Shown here: in pieces, positions 52,341 to 61,264 of the stretch | How positions within the stretch are numbered: the stretch's first letter is position 1 | Layout: every line of letters starts with the position of its first letter | Assembly (NCBI RefSeq): GCF_004682055.1 | Contig: NZ_QUZU01000026.1 | Span: 27,685-91,684 of the forward strand | Reading direction: 5' to 3' | DNA from: Pseudomonas kairouanensis | GTDB taxonomy: Bacteria > Pseudomonadota > Gammaproteobacteria > Pseudomonadales > Pseudomonadaceae | Length of the DNA: 64,000 nt | Made by a program: the position numbers and the translations under genes | Notes under the pieces: model-generated | Database searches by the model: none | What the model was told of the DNA's origin: nothing | What the model saw: the letters and a program-made list of their open reading frames with translations, nothing else

Positions 52341-54008
52341 ATGCCCATTGCAACTGCTGAGTACGATTACATCGTCGTAGGCGCCGGCCCCGCGGGCTGC
52401 TTGCTGGCCAATCGTCTGTCCGCCAACCCCGCCCACCGCGTCCTGCTGCTCGAAGCCGGTGGCCGCGACAATTACCCCTGGATCCATATCCCCGTCGGCT
52501 ACCTGTTCTGCATCGGTAACCCACGCACCGACTGGTGCTTTAAGACCGAAGCCCAGCAAGGCCTGCAAGGGCGCGCATTGAGTTATCCACGGGGCAAAGT
52601 GCTGGGCGGCTGCTCATCCATCAACGGCATGATCTACATGCGCGGCCAGGCCCGGGACTACGACGGCTGGGCGGCAGAAGGCAACGAAGGCTGGGCGTGG
52701 AAGGACGTGCTGCCCCTGTTCAAGCAGAGCGAAAACCATTTTGCCGGCGGTTCCGAATCCCATGGCAATGGCGGCGAGTGGCGCGTCGAGCAACAGCGCC
52801 TGCACTGGCCGATCCTCGATGCGTTTCGCGATGCAGCGGCGCAAAGCGGTATCGCCAACATCAACGATTTCAACCAAGGCGATAACGAAGGCTGCGGCTA
52901 CTTCCAGGTCAACCAAAAGGCCGGCGTGCGCTGGAATGCCGCCAAGGCATTTCTCAAACCGATCCGCCAACGCCCCAACCTCACGGTGCTGACCGATGTG
53001 GAAGTGGATCGCGTGGTACTGGAAAACGGCCGCGCCTCACAGGTCGTGGCGCGCCAGCACGGCCAGTCACTGAGCTGGAAGGCGCGCAAGGAAATCGTCC
53101 TGTGTGCCGGCTCCGTGGGCTCGCCAGGCATTCTGCAACGTTCGGGGATAGGCCCGTCCAGCGTACTCAAGCCGCTGGGCATCAATGTGCTGCACGAACT
53201 GCCTGGCGTGGGCGGCAACCTGCAGGACCACCTGCAATTGCGCTTGATCTACAAGTTGGAAAACGCCCGAACCCTCAACCAGATCGCAGGCACCCTGTGG
53301 GGCAAGATGGGCATGGGCCTGCGCTACCTGTATGACCGCAGCGGCCCGCTGTCGATGGCCCCCAGCCAGTTGGGCGCGTTTGCCCGTTCAAGCCCGGAGC
53401 AGGCTTCGGCCAACCTTGAATACCATGTGCAGCCGCTGTCCCTGGAGCGCTTCGGCGAGCCGTTGCACGCGTTCCCGGCGTTTACCGCCTCGGTCTGCGA
53501 CCTGCGCCCGCAAAGCCGTGGACGTGTGGATATTCGCTCGGCCAACCCGGCGGATGCGCCGCTGATCCAGCCCAACTACCTCAGCCATCCGGAGGACCTG
53601 CGCGTGGCGGCCGATGCCATTCGCCTGACGCGCCGCATCGTGGCGGCACCGGCCCTGAGCGCGTTCAAGCCAGTGGAGTATCTGCCCGGCGACTCGCTGC
53701 AAACCGAAGACCAATTGCACGAAGCCGCCGCCCGCATTGGCACAACGATTTTCCACCCGGTCGGTACCTGCCGCATGGGCAGCGATAAAGACGCGGTGGT
53801 CGACGCCCAACTGCGGGTGCATGGCGTGCCCGGTTTGCGCATCGCCGATGCCTCGGTCATGCCGCGCATTACGTCCGGCAATACCTGTTCACCGACGCTG
53901 ATGATCGCGGAGAAGGCCGCGCAGCTGATCCTTTCGCCGAATACTGTGGGAGCGAGCTTGCTCGCGAAAAACGCAAAGGCGCCGCAATCATCCAGGCATC
54001 CCGCGTAA
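52341..54008 (+). CDS. GMC oxidoreductase, choline-dehydrogenase family
   Basis: FAD-dependent alcohol dehydrogenase of 555 residues. The ADP-binding motif VGAGPAGCLLANRLS lies at about 11-25; the GMC signatures GGCSSINGMIYMRG (about 90) and GSVGSPGILQRSGIG (about 255) and the catalytic His region in IFHPVGTCRMG (about 470) are present. It resembles choline or polyethylene-glycol dehydrogenases; substrate unknown. The last 22 codons fall inside a REP element and encode VGASLLAKN, so the native C-terminus was probably at or before residue 535. It is followed by an MHS transporter, suggesting uptake and oxidation of the same alcohol. Confidence 0.92.
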   Translation: MPIATAEYDYIVVGAGPAGCLLANRLSANPAHRVLLLEAGGRDNYPWIHIPVGYLFCIGNPRTDWCFKTEAQQGLQGRALSYPRGKVLGGCSSINGMIYMRGQARDYDGWAAEGNEGWAWKDVLPLFKQSENHFAGGSESHGNGGEWRVEQQRLHWPILDAFRDAAAQSGIANINDFNQGDNEGCGYFQVNQKAGVRWNAAKAFLKPIRQRPNLTVLTDVEVDRVVLENGRASQVVARQHGQSLSWKARKEIVLCAGSVGSPGILQRSGIGPSSVLKPLGINVLHELPGVGGNLQDHLQLRLIYKLENARTLNQIAGTLWGKMGMGLRYLYDRSGPLSMAPSQLGAFARSSPEQASANLEYHVQPLSLERFGEPLHAFPAFTASVCDLRPQSRGRVDIRSANPADAPLIQPNYLSHPEDLRVAADAIRLTRRIVAAPALSAFKPVEYLPGDSLQTEDQLHEAAARIGTTIFHPVGTCRMGSDKDAVVDAQLRVHGVPGLRIADASVMPRITSGNTCSPTLMIAEKAAQLILSPNTVGASLLAKNAKAPQSSRHPA

Positions 54009-54044
54009 TCGTTGACGATTTTCGCGAGCAAGCTCGCTCCTACA
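53945..54044. repeat. REP-like pair extending into the GMC gene
   Basis: Left copy TGTGGGAGCGAGCTTGCTCG starts inside the oxidoreductase gene; the inverted copy CGCGAGCAAGCTCGCTCC lies after its stop. About 55 bases separate them. The stop codon falls between the two copies, so the left copy is translated. Confidence 0.88.
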
Positions 54045-54123
54045 AGGAAAGTGTAGAAATAGCGGCGCCGAACCTGGCGCCGACAGTGGAACAACAATAA
54101 ATAATCACTGTGAGGGCTACCCA

Positions 54124-55749
54124 ATGTCAGAACATGCTCAACCCCTGGGCTCGGCGGTCAACGCCGCCAGCACCAGCAACGACTCGAAAAAGGTCATCTT
54201 CGCCTCCTCCCTGGGGACGGTGTTCGAGTGGTATGACTTTTTTCTCTACGGCGCCCTGGCGGCGGTGATCAGCAAGCAGTTCTTTGCCGGGGTCAACGAC
54301 ACCACGGCGTTTATCTTTGCGTTGATGGCCTTTGCGGCCGGCTTTGTGGTGCGACCGTTCGGCGCGCTGGTGTTTGGTCGCCTGGGCGACATGATCGGGC
54401 GTAAATACACCTTCCTGGTCACCATCATTTTGATGGGCGTGGCGACCTTCTGCGTCGGGCTGTTGCCGACCTACGCCAGTATCGGCATCGCGGCGCCGAT
54501 CATCCTGATCGTGCTGCGTATGCTGCAAGGCCTGGCCTTGGGCGGTGAATACGGCGGCGCGGCGACCTACGTGGCCGAGCACGCCCCGGCGGGCAAACGC
54601 GGTTTCCACACCAGCTGGATTCAATCTACCGCGACCCTGGGCCTGCTACTGTCGCTGCTGGTGGTGCTGGCTTGCCGCTACTTCACCGGTGACCAGTTTG
54701 AAGTGTGGGGCTGGCGCATCCCGTTCCTGTTTTCCATCGTGCTGCTGGGCATCTCGACCTGGATTCGCATGAGCCTGCATGAATCGCCTGCGTTCCTGAA
54801 AATGAAAGAGGAAGGCAAGGCCAGCAAGGCGCCGATCCGTGATTCGTTCGGCAAGTGGGAAAACCTCAAGGTGGTACTGATCGCGCTGTTCAGCATCAAC
54901 GGCGGGCAAGCGGTGACCTTCTACGCAGCGCAGTTCTATGTGCTGTTCTTCCTTACCCAGTTCCTGAAAATGGACCCGGCCCTGGCCAACATGCTGCTGA
55001 TCATCAGCGTGGTGATTGGCGCACCGTTCTTTATCTTCTTCGGCTGGTTGTCGGACAAGGTGGGGCGTAAACCGGTACTGATGCTCGGCCTGTTGCTGGC
55101 CACCGCGCTGTACTTCCCGATCTTCAAGAGCTTGGCGCACTACACCAACCCGGCGATGGACCAGGCCAGCCAACAAGCACCGATCACCGTACTGGCCGAC
55201 CCGGCCACCTGCACCTTCCAGTTCGACCCGGTGGGCAAGGCGAAATTTGACAGCCCGTGCGACAAGGTCAAGACCTTCCTGGTCAAGCAGGGCCTGCCCT
55301 ACAGCAGCGCAGCAGCCCCTGCGGGCAGCCCGGTGCAGGTCAGCGTCGGCGAAGTGCGTATCGACGGCTTCGACGAAGCAGCCCTGCGCGGCGCGGTGAC
55401 CCTGGCCGGTTACCCAAGCTCGGCGGACGTGGCCCAAGTCAATAAAACCATGGTGGTGGTGCTGATCGTGGCGCTGATCCTGATCGCAGCCATGTGCTAC
55501 GGCCCGCTGGCGGCGTTGATGGTGGAACTGTTCCCCACGCGTATCCGCTACACCTCGATGTCGCTGCCCTACCACATCGGTAACGGCTGGTTTGGCGGGT
55601 TCCTGCCGACCGTGTCGTTTGCGTTGGTGGTGTACACCGGCGATATCTTCTATGGCCTGTGGTACCCGGTGGTAGTCACGGGGGTGAGCTTGGTGGTGGG
55701 GATGATCTGCCTGAAAGAGACCCGTCACGTAGACATCGATAACAACTGA
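54124..55749 (+). CDS. MHS-family MFS symporter
   Basis: Metabolite:H+ symporter of 541 residues with twelve helices; loop 2-3 motif FGRLGDMIGRKYT and the MHS motif ALGGEYGGAATY are present. MHS members take up small organic acids or betaines. Unlike the usual length of about 440, a roughly 100-residue hydrophilic segment is inserted after the eighth helix (about residues 340-440), with two Cys that might pair; such inserts occur in part of the family and face the periplasm if the topology is standard. It lies 115 bases after the GMC oxidoreductase and probably imports its substrate. Confidence 0.9.
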   Translation: MSEHAQPLGSAVNAASTSNDSKKVIFASSLGTVFEWYDFFLYGALAAVISKQFFAGVNDTTAFIFALMAFAAGFVVRPFGALVFGRLGDMIGRKYTFLVTIILMGVATFCVGLLPTYASIGIAAPIILIVLRMLQGLALGGEYGGAATYVAEHAPAGKRGFHTSWIQSTATLGLLLSLLVVLACRYFTGDQFEVWGWRIPFLFSIVLLGISTWIRMSLHESPAFLKMKEEGKASKAPIRDSFGKWENLKVVLIALFSINGGQAVTFYAAQFYVLFFLTQFLKMDPALANMLLIISVVIGAPFFIFFGWLSDKVGRKPVLMLGLLLATALYFPIFKSLAHYTNPAMDQASQQAPITVLADPATCTFQFDPVGKAKFDSPCDKVKTFLVKQGLPYSSAAAPAGSPVQVSVGEVRIDGFDEAALRGAVTLAGYPSSADVAQVNKTMVVVLIVALILIAAMCYGPLAALMVELFPTRIRYTSMSLPYHIGNGWFGGFLPTVSFALVVYTGDIFYGLWYPVVVTGVSLVVGMICLKETRHVDIDNN

Positions 55750-55772
55750 TCGTCCAAACCCTGGAGATCCCT

Positions 55773-55861
55773 TGTGGGAGGGGGCTTGCCCCCGATAGCG
55801 GTGTATCAGTTGAAGCTTTTTTGACTGACACTCTGCAATCGGGAGCAAGCCCCCTCCCACA
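55773..55861. repeat. REP-like element, paired inverted copy
   Basis: TGTGGGAGGGGGCTTGCCCC at the left and GGGAGCAAGCCCCCTCCCACA at the right, with about 45 bases between. It follows the MHS transporter and may protect the transcript end. Confidence 0.9.
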
Positions 55862-55972
55862 TTTGCTTTGAGGCATCTACATAAATTGCTGTACATCCAT
55901 ACAGATAATGGTTGATCAATGTTCTCCGACTGAGCATCCTGCAAGGCATCAACCCAATCTGATGTGACGACC

Positions 55973-57913
55973 ATGCGGCTGTACCTCTGTGAAAAACCCT
56001 CCCAGGCCAAGGACATTGCGGCCGTGCTCGGTGCCACTCGCCGTGGCGACGGCTGCTGGCTGGGCAGTGGGGTTACAGTCACCTGGTGCATCGGCCACCT
56101 GCTGGAAACCGCCCCGCCCGACGCCTACGACGAAAAGTACAAGCGCTGGGTATTGGCCGACCTGCCCATCGTCCCGGAAAAATGGAAGATGCGCGTCAAG
56201 CCCAAGACCGCCAGCCAGTTCAAGGCCGTCAAGCGCCTGCTGGGGGAAGCCCAGGAACTGGTGATCGCCACCGACGCCGACCGCGAAGGCGAGATGATCG
56301 CCCGCGAACTGGTAGAGCATTGCCGCTATCGCGGGCCGATCCAGCGCCTGTGGTTATCGGCGCTGGACGACGCCTCCATCCGCAAGGCCCTGGCCGCCCT
56401 CAAGCCCGGCGCCGAAACCTTCAGCCTGTATCACTCGGCCCTGGGCCGCTCCCGCGCCGACTGGCTGATCGGCATGAACATGAGCCGCCTGTTCACCCTG
56501 CTCGGGCGCCAATCCGGCTACCAGGGCGTACTGCCGGTGGGCCGGGTACAAACACCCACGCTGCGCCTGGTGGTGGACCGCGACCGCAGCATTGCCGACT
56601 TCGTCCCTGTGGCGTACTGGGCCATTGATGTGGACTTGCGCCACGAGCAAATGACCTTCACCGCCCAATGGCGCGCCACCGAGGACGCCTGTGACGACCA
56701 GGGCCGCTGCCTCAACCCCCAACTGGCCCGTGATGCCGCCGAGGCCATGAGCAACGCTGCCAGCGCGCGGCTGGTCAAGCTGCGTACCGAACGCATGCGC
56801 GAAGTGGCCCCCCTGCCCTTCGACCTGGGCACCCTGCAGGAGATCTGCTCGAAGAAACTCGGCCTCGGCGCCCAGGAAACCCTGGATATTGCCCAGGCTC
56901 TCTACGAGACCCACAAGGCCATCACCTACCCGCGCAGCGATTGCGGCTACCTGCCCGTGAGCCAGCACAGTGAAGCGCCGAAGATCCTCGCGGCACTGGG
57001 CCGTGCCGATCCTGCGGTGCACGAGCTGATGCCCCATATCGACCCCCTGCGCCGCTCGCGGGCGTGGAACGACGCCAAGGTCAGCGCCCACCACGGCATC
57101 ATCCCTACCGGCGCGGGCAAGGACGTGAGCCAACTCAGCGGCAAGCACCGTGCGGTCTACACCCTGATTCGTGCGCGTTACCTGGCGCAGTTCCTGCCCA
57201 ACCATGAATACGACCGCACGCAGGCGGACTTCGACTGCGCGGGCCAAGCGCTGCGCGCGGTGGGCAAAGTGGTGATTGAACCGGGCTGGAAACGCGCCTT
57301 GCCCGAAGCCCTGGCGCCGGCCAAGGGCCGTGAAGCTCCGGCACCACAGGCCTTGCCTACGTTGGTACAGGGCCAGGACTATGCGGTGGCCAGGGTCAAC
57401 CTCAAGGATCTGTGGACCCAACCGCCCAAGCCCTTCACCGAAGGCGACCTGATCAAGGCAATGAAAAACGTCGCCAAGCTGGTGGAAGACCCGTTGCTCA
57501 AGCAAAAGCTCAAGGACACCACCGGCATTGGCACCGAAGCCACCCGCGCCGGGATTATCCAGGGCTTGCTCGACCGGGGTTACCTGATGAAGAACGGCAA
57601 GGCGCTGTCGGCCACACCGGCGGCGTTCAGCCTGATCGACGCCGTGCCCCGCGCCATTGCCGACCCCGGCACCACGGCCATCTGGGAGCAGGCGCTCGAC
57701 ATGGTGCAAAGTGGGGAAATGAGCCTGGAAGAGTTCGTCGCCAAGCAGGCGGCCTGGATGAGCAAGCAAGTGGCACGCTGCAACGGCATGCGCATGACCA
57801 TCACCGGCCCGGCGGGGCCAGGGGCCACCCCATGGAAAAAGAAGCGCAAGAGCGCTCCACGCAAGGCCACCAGCAGTCCCAAACGCGCCAAAAAACCGAC
57901 AAAAACCGGGTAA
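55973..57913 (+). CDS. topB: DNA topoisomerase III
   Basis: Type IA topoisomerase of 646 residues that decatenates and resolves recombination or replication intermediates. Toprim domain at the N-terminus (LYLCEKPSQAKDIAAVLG, then TDADREGEMIA), catalytic Tyr319 in ITYPRSDCGYLP, and the closing region TGIGTEATRAGII. The C-terminus is a basic tail rich in Lys and Arg instead of zinc fingers, as usual for TopB. The start at 55973 gives the conserved N-terminus, although the ribosome-binding site is weak. Confidence 0.95.
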   Translation: MRLYLCEKPSQAKDIAAVLGATRRGDGCWLGSGVTVTWCIGHLLETAPPDAYDEKYKRWVLADLPIVPEKWKMRVKPKTASQFKAVKRLLGEAQELVIATDADREGEMIARELVEHCRYRGPIQRLWLSALDDASIRKALAALKPGAETFSLYHSALGRSRADWLIGMNMSRLFTLLGRQSGYQGVLPVGRVQTPTLRLVVDRDRSIADFVPVAYWAIDVDLRHEQMTFTAQWRATEDACDDQGRCLNPQLARDAAEAMSNAASARLVKLRTERMREVAPLPFDLGTLQEICSKKLGLGAQETLDIAQALYETHKAITYPRSDCGYLPVSQHSEAPKILAALGRADPAVHELMPHIDPLRRSRAWNDAKVSAHHGIIPTGAGKDVSQLSGKHRAVYTLIRARYLAQFLPNHEYDRTQADFDCAGQALRAVGKVVIEPGWKRALPEALAPAKGREAPAPQALPTLVQGQDYAVARVNLKDLWTQPPKPFTEGDLIKAMKNVAKLVEDPLLKQKLKDTTGIGTEATRAGIIQGLLDRGYLMKNGKALSATPAAFSLIDAVPRAIADPGTTAIWEQALDMVQSGEMSLEEFVAKQAAWMSKQVARCNGMRMTITGPAGPGATPWKKKRKSAPRKATSSPKRAKKPTKTG

Positions 57914-58043
57914 CAATCGAAAAAATCCGGCAAATGACGTTTTTCGACGGGTTTAACGCCGCTTTGGACCTTGCCCCGGCGCAGGCCGTCTAGGATTCTT
58001 AAGGGGACCTTGACTACCTAATAACAACACCGGAGTGGCCGCC

Positions 58044-58484
58044 ATGAAAACCGTCGCACAAGTGCTCAAAGCCAAGGATCTTAAAAACCAGGACGTCCAC
58101 ACCATCCAATGGGACCACACCGTGTTCGAAGCACTGGTGCGGATGTCGGAGAAAAACGTCGGGGCCCTGCCGGTGGTCAAGGAGGGGGTGGTGGTAGGCA
58201 TCATCAGCGAGCGGGATTACGCGCGTAAGCTCATCCTCAAAGGCCTGTCGTCGGTGACCACGCGGGTCGACGAAGTCATGAGCTCGCCGGTGATCACCGT
58301 CGATACCCATAAAAAGGTCGATGAGTGCATGAACATCATGACCGACAGCCACCTGCGCCACCTGCCGGTCGTCGAAGACGGACAACTACTGGGGCTGCTG
58401 TCCATCGGCGATCTGGTGAAAGAAGCCATTGCCGATCAGGCGGACCTGATCAGGCAGTTGGAGCAATACATTCGCGGCGAATAG
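58044..58484 (+). CDS. CBS-domain protein
   Basis: Cytoplasmic protein of 146 residues made of two CBS domains (about 5-70 and 75-140), with the usual VVxGIISERDYARK and LLGLLSIGDLVKE segments. CBS pairs bind adenosine nucleotides and sense energy charge; the partner is unknown. GGAG precedes the start. It is followed by a sirtuin after eight bases, and the pair is probably one transcript. Confidence 0.92.
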   Translation: MKTVAQVLKAKDLKNQDVHTIQWDHTVFEALVRMSEKNVGALPVVKEGVVVGIISERDYARKLILKGLSSVTTRVDEVMSSPVITVDTHKKVDECMNIMTDSHLRHLPVVEDGQLLGLLSIGDLVKEAIADQADLIRQLEQYIRGE

Positions 58485-58492
58485 GGGAACCC

Positions 58493-59338
58493 ATGCTCGA
58501 TAGCCTGGAACACCAGGAAGATCACCTCGACACGTTGCACCGGGCCATGGTTGAACGGCGCTTTCTGGTGTTGACCGGTGCGGGGATCAGCACGTCATCG
58601 GGCATTCCCGACTATCGCGACAGCGAGGGTGTACGCCGGGGCAAGGCGCCAATGATGTACCAGGAATTCCTCGCCACCCCGCAGGCGCGGCGCCGTTACT
58701 GGGCCAGGGCGATGCTGGGGTGGCCAAGGGTGCGCATTGCCCAGCCAAACCGGGCTCACCTGGCACTGGCCGCCTTGCAACAACGCCAGCACATCACCGG
58801 GCTGATCACACAAAACGTCGACACCCTGCATGATCAAGCCGGTAGCCATGACGTGATCGAACTGCATGGCAGCCTGCACCGGGTGCTGTGCCTGGATTGC
58901 CAGCAGCGCAGCGAGCGCGATGCGATCCAACGGCTGATGGAAGCACAAAATCCTTACCTGGCCGGCGTCGATGCCGTACAGGCCCCCGACGGTGACACCC
59001 TGCTCGACCCCGCATTTGAAGAACGCTTCCAGGCGCCCCACTGCCCCCATTGCAATGGCCAACGGCTGAAACCGGATGTGGTGTTTTTTGGCGAGAACGT
59101 CGCCCAAGCCACGGCGACCCAGGCGATGGCCGCCGTGCAACAGGCCGAAGGATTGCTGGTGGTGGGGTCATCGCTGATGGCTTATTCGGCGTTTCGGCTG
59201 TGCAAGGCAATGGTGGAGCAAGGTAAGCCGGTGATTGCCATCAACCTGGGCAAGACGCGGGGGGATGAGTTGTTGCAGGTGAAGATCGAGGCGTCGTGTG
59301 AGACGTTGTTGCCGTTGCTTGCCGAACACCTCAAATAG
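58493..59338 (+). CDS. NAD-dependent deacylase, Sir2 family
   Basis: Sirtuin of 281 residues. NAD site TGAGISTSSGIPDYRD (about 23-38), TQNVDTLHDQAG (about 103-114), catalytic His in ELHGS (about 124), zinc ligands CLDC and CPHC, and NAD-binding VVGSSL (about 222). The catalytic set is complete. The sequence resembles the SIRT4-like class II bacterial enzymes. The stop codon lies at the edge of a REP half-copy. It could deacylate metabolic enzymes; there is no evidence for a defence role. Confidence 0.92.
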   Translation: MLDSLEHQEDHLDTLHRAMVERRFLVLTGAGISTSSGIPDYRDSEGVRRGKAPMMYQEFLATPQARRRYWARAMLGWPRVRIAQPNRAHLALAALQQRQHITGLITQNVDTLHDQAGSHDVIELHGSLHRVLCLDCQQRSERDAIQRLMEAQNPYLAGVDAVQAPDGDTLLDPAFEERFQAPHCPHCNGQRLKPDVVFFGENVAQATATQAMAAVQQAEGLLVVGSSLMAYSAFRLCKAMVEQGKPVIAINLGKTRGDELLQVKIEASCETLLPLLAEHLK

Positions 59339-59354
59339 CAAGCCCGCTCCCACA
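59337..59354. repeat. Single REP half-copy
   Basis: AGCAAGCCCGCTCCCACA, one half of the REP repeat, begins at the last two bases of the sirtuin stop codon. No inverted partner was found nearby. Confidence 0.7.
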
Positions 59355-59490
59355 GGGGTATTGTGTTGAATCAGCTAATTTTTTGCTACGACCCGCAGCT
59401 CCAAAAAATGACGCCTGAGTCACATTCTCCCGCATCCTCCCGGCTCCACTGCAATTTATGTAGTGACTAAAAATAATCACTACATAACCG

Positions 59491-59519
59491 TTGACGTAAC
59501 CTTTTTGACCTTGCATTAT
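59491..59519 (+). promoter_or_regulatory. Candidate sigma-70 promoter of the small-protein gene
   Basis: TTGACG and CATTAT are separated by 17 bases. If used, transcription would start near 59526 and leave a leader of more than 300 bases before the gene at 59840. Confidence 0.45.
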
Positions 59520-59839
59520 CGAGACGTCTCCCGGATCGGGAGCGTTGGTAACACGCGTTTTGAACAAGCTCGTCTGACCGCCGAGCTGTTTTTCCGGATG
59601 TGCACTGCCCACAAGGCAGATTGATGAAGCTGACCGGCCCGCAAGGATCGGTACAAGGAGCTCAAACGCTGCTTGTCTTCGTTATGAAACCATTGCGTAG
59701 CAGTTCATCAGCAAGACTACATGCATCAGGTTCAAGACCCTGCCCGTATTCGGCAGACCGTCGCTGACGCCCGGTTTTCGGAACCGGAGACAACTAACTT
59801 ATCAATTGATAGATCGCCAACTGGTCAAGGGGCTTACAC
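59520..59839 (+). other. Long possible 5' leader with hairpins
   Basis: No gene is recognised. Hairpins are visible at 59528-59542 (CTCCCG/CGGGAG) and near 59770-59788 (CCGGTT/AACCGG). The stretch directly before the ATG at 59840 has AGGGG as binding site. The segment may carry RNA-level control of the small protein or a separate small RNA. Confidence 0.4.
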
Positions 59840-60169
59840 ATGAATCTGAACAACCAACCAACTATCGACGAATTGGCTGAGATGTTCGCAGCGCAGAAAG
59901 ACACACTCGACGACCATATCCTTTGGGTTGGCAAATCGGGCGAAGTCCAAATTGACTGCCTGGCGCCCCATACCGAAGAAGCCGAGTTTGACCGCAATAA
60001 CCGTGAACTGGCGGCGCGCCTGAAGATGTACCGCCGTGGCCAGGGTTATGTCGGCAAGAAAGCTGCCGCTGATCGCAACTTTATCGAACAAGTATTCGAC
60101 ACACTTAACAATGCCTGGGCGTCGTTCAAAGACAGCTCGCAAGTTAAAGTCGTCGACCGTTACTACTAA
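59840..60169 (+). CDS. Conserved small hypothetical protein
   Basis: A 109-residue cytoplasmic protein, polar and rich in Asp, Asn and Lys with no transmembrane part. I do not recognise a domain; similar proteins are typical of Pseudomonas and lack assigned functions. A strong terminator 17 bases after the stop shows a monocistronic transcript. The tight gene, own terminator and long leader suggest high or regulated expression. Confidence 0.75.
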   Translation: MNLNNQPTIDELAEMFAAQKDTLDDHILWVGKSGEVQIDCLAPHTEEAEFDRNNRELAARLKMYRRGQGYVGKKAAADRNFIEQVFDTLNNAWASFKDSSQVKVVDRYY

Positions 60170-60185
60170 GTAACCTGCAACTTAT

Positions 60186-60219
60186 GTGGGCGCTGGACTA
60201 CCAGCGCCCACTTTTGTTT
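60186..60219 (+). terminator. Intrinsic terminator of the small-protein gene
   Basis: GTGGGCGCTGG pairs with CCAGCGCCCAC over eleven bases with loop ACTA, then TTTTGTTTT. Confidence 0.92.
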
Positions 60220-60228
60220 TAACCCCCT

Positions 60229-61131
60229 TCAAAACGTTGGAAACCTGCCCTTCTGCGCCTCTTCCCGAAAGATATCAAACAGCACCTGCGCCGCCGCTGA
60301 CAGTTCATGCCCCGGCTTGGTCAGTACACCAATGGGTCGTTCGATCACGGGATCCTTCAGGGTGATGCAATGGGCGCCCGCCTCTTCCATCTGCCGCGCG
60401 CACAGCGCAGGCACGGCGCTGACTCCCAGGCCACTGGCAACCATCTTGCCCACTGTCGCCAATTGATGGCTTTCCAACGCCACCGGCAACTTCAACTGCA
60501 ACGCGCCCAGGTGTTCCTCCAGCATCACCCGCACCGTGGATGGCCGTTGCAAAGTGATGAACGGCTGCTCCAGCAAGGTTTGCCAATCGATCTCGGTATG
60601 CGCCACCAACGGTGAATCACCGGGCACCACGGCGATAAATCGATCCAGGTACAACGGTGTAAACGCCAGCGAACAGCCTTGCGAGGGCTCGAACGCCACG
60701 CCCAACTCCACCTGGCGGTCGCTCACCATCTCCAATACCTGTTCGTTGACCATGTCATGCACCGTGACATTCACCTGGGGGTAACGTGCACGGAATATCT
60801 TCAAGATCGGCGGCAGCAGGTTGCCGGCAAACGAAGGCATCGCCGCCACCGTCACTCGGCCGCGTTGCAAGGTGAAGCGTTGGCGCAACTCATCCTCGGC
60901 ATTGTCCCAATCGGCAATCAACCGTCGGGCGAGGGGCAACAGGGATTCCCCCTCAGGCGTCAGGGCGACATTGCGGGTATTGCGGCTGAACAGGCGCCCA
61001 CCCAGCCCTTCCTCCAGGCCCTTGATGGTCAGGCTCAAGGCCGATTGGGAAAGGTGCAGACGCTCGCAAGCGGCGGCAAAACTCAAGGATTGGGCCACGG
61101 CGAGAAACGCCCGCATCTGTTTAACTGTCAT
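60229..61131 (-). CDS. dhcR: LysR-family regulator of the CoA-transferase operon
   Basis: Regulator of 300 residues with N-terminal helix-turn-helix (MRAFLAVAQSLSFAAACERL) and an effector-binding domain (about 90-290). It is divergent from the CoA-transferase genes with about 130 bases between, the order known for PA1998 (dhcR)-dhcA-dhcB-atoB in P. aeruginosa, where the homologue activates the operon in dehydrocarnitine catabolism. The symbol rests on this gene order. Confidence 0.85.
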   Translation of the reverse strand: MTVKQMRAFLAVAQSLSFAAACERLHLSQSALSLTIKGLEEGLGGRLFSRNTRNVALTPEGESLLPLARRLIADWDNAEDELRQRFTLQRGRVTVAAMPSFAGNLLPPILKIFRARYPQVNVTVHDMVNEQVLEMVSDRQVELGVAFEPSQGCSLAFTPLYLDRFIAVVPGDSPLVAHTEIDWQTLLEQPFITLQRPSTVRVMLEEHLGALQLKLPVALESHQLATVGKMVASGLGVSAVPALCARQMEEAGAHCITLKDPVIERPIGVLTKPGHELSAAAQVLFDIFREEAQKGRFPTF

Positions 61132-61264
61132 GAGGCTACTCCGAGCGGCTGGGCAACTATGCTGTTTTCTAAATCAATCGACCTTAAAAAACAACTTAAC
61201 AAATCAATCCATCGGCGCAACACTCGGTTCACTGGCTGGACCACACACAATAAAAGAGGTGCAT

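Noticed and set aside
56354..57916. Long open frame on the minus strand opposite topB
   Set aside because: topB has complete toprim and Tyr motifs; the antisense frame has no recognisable domain.
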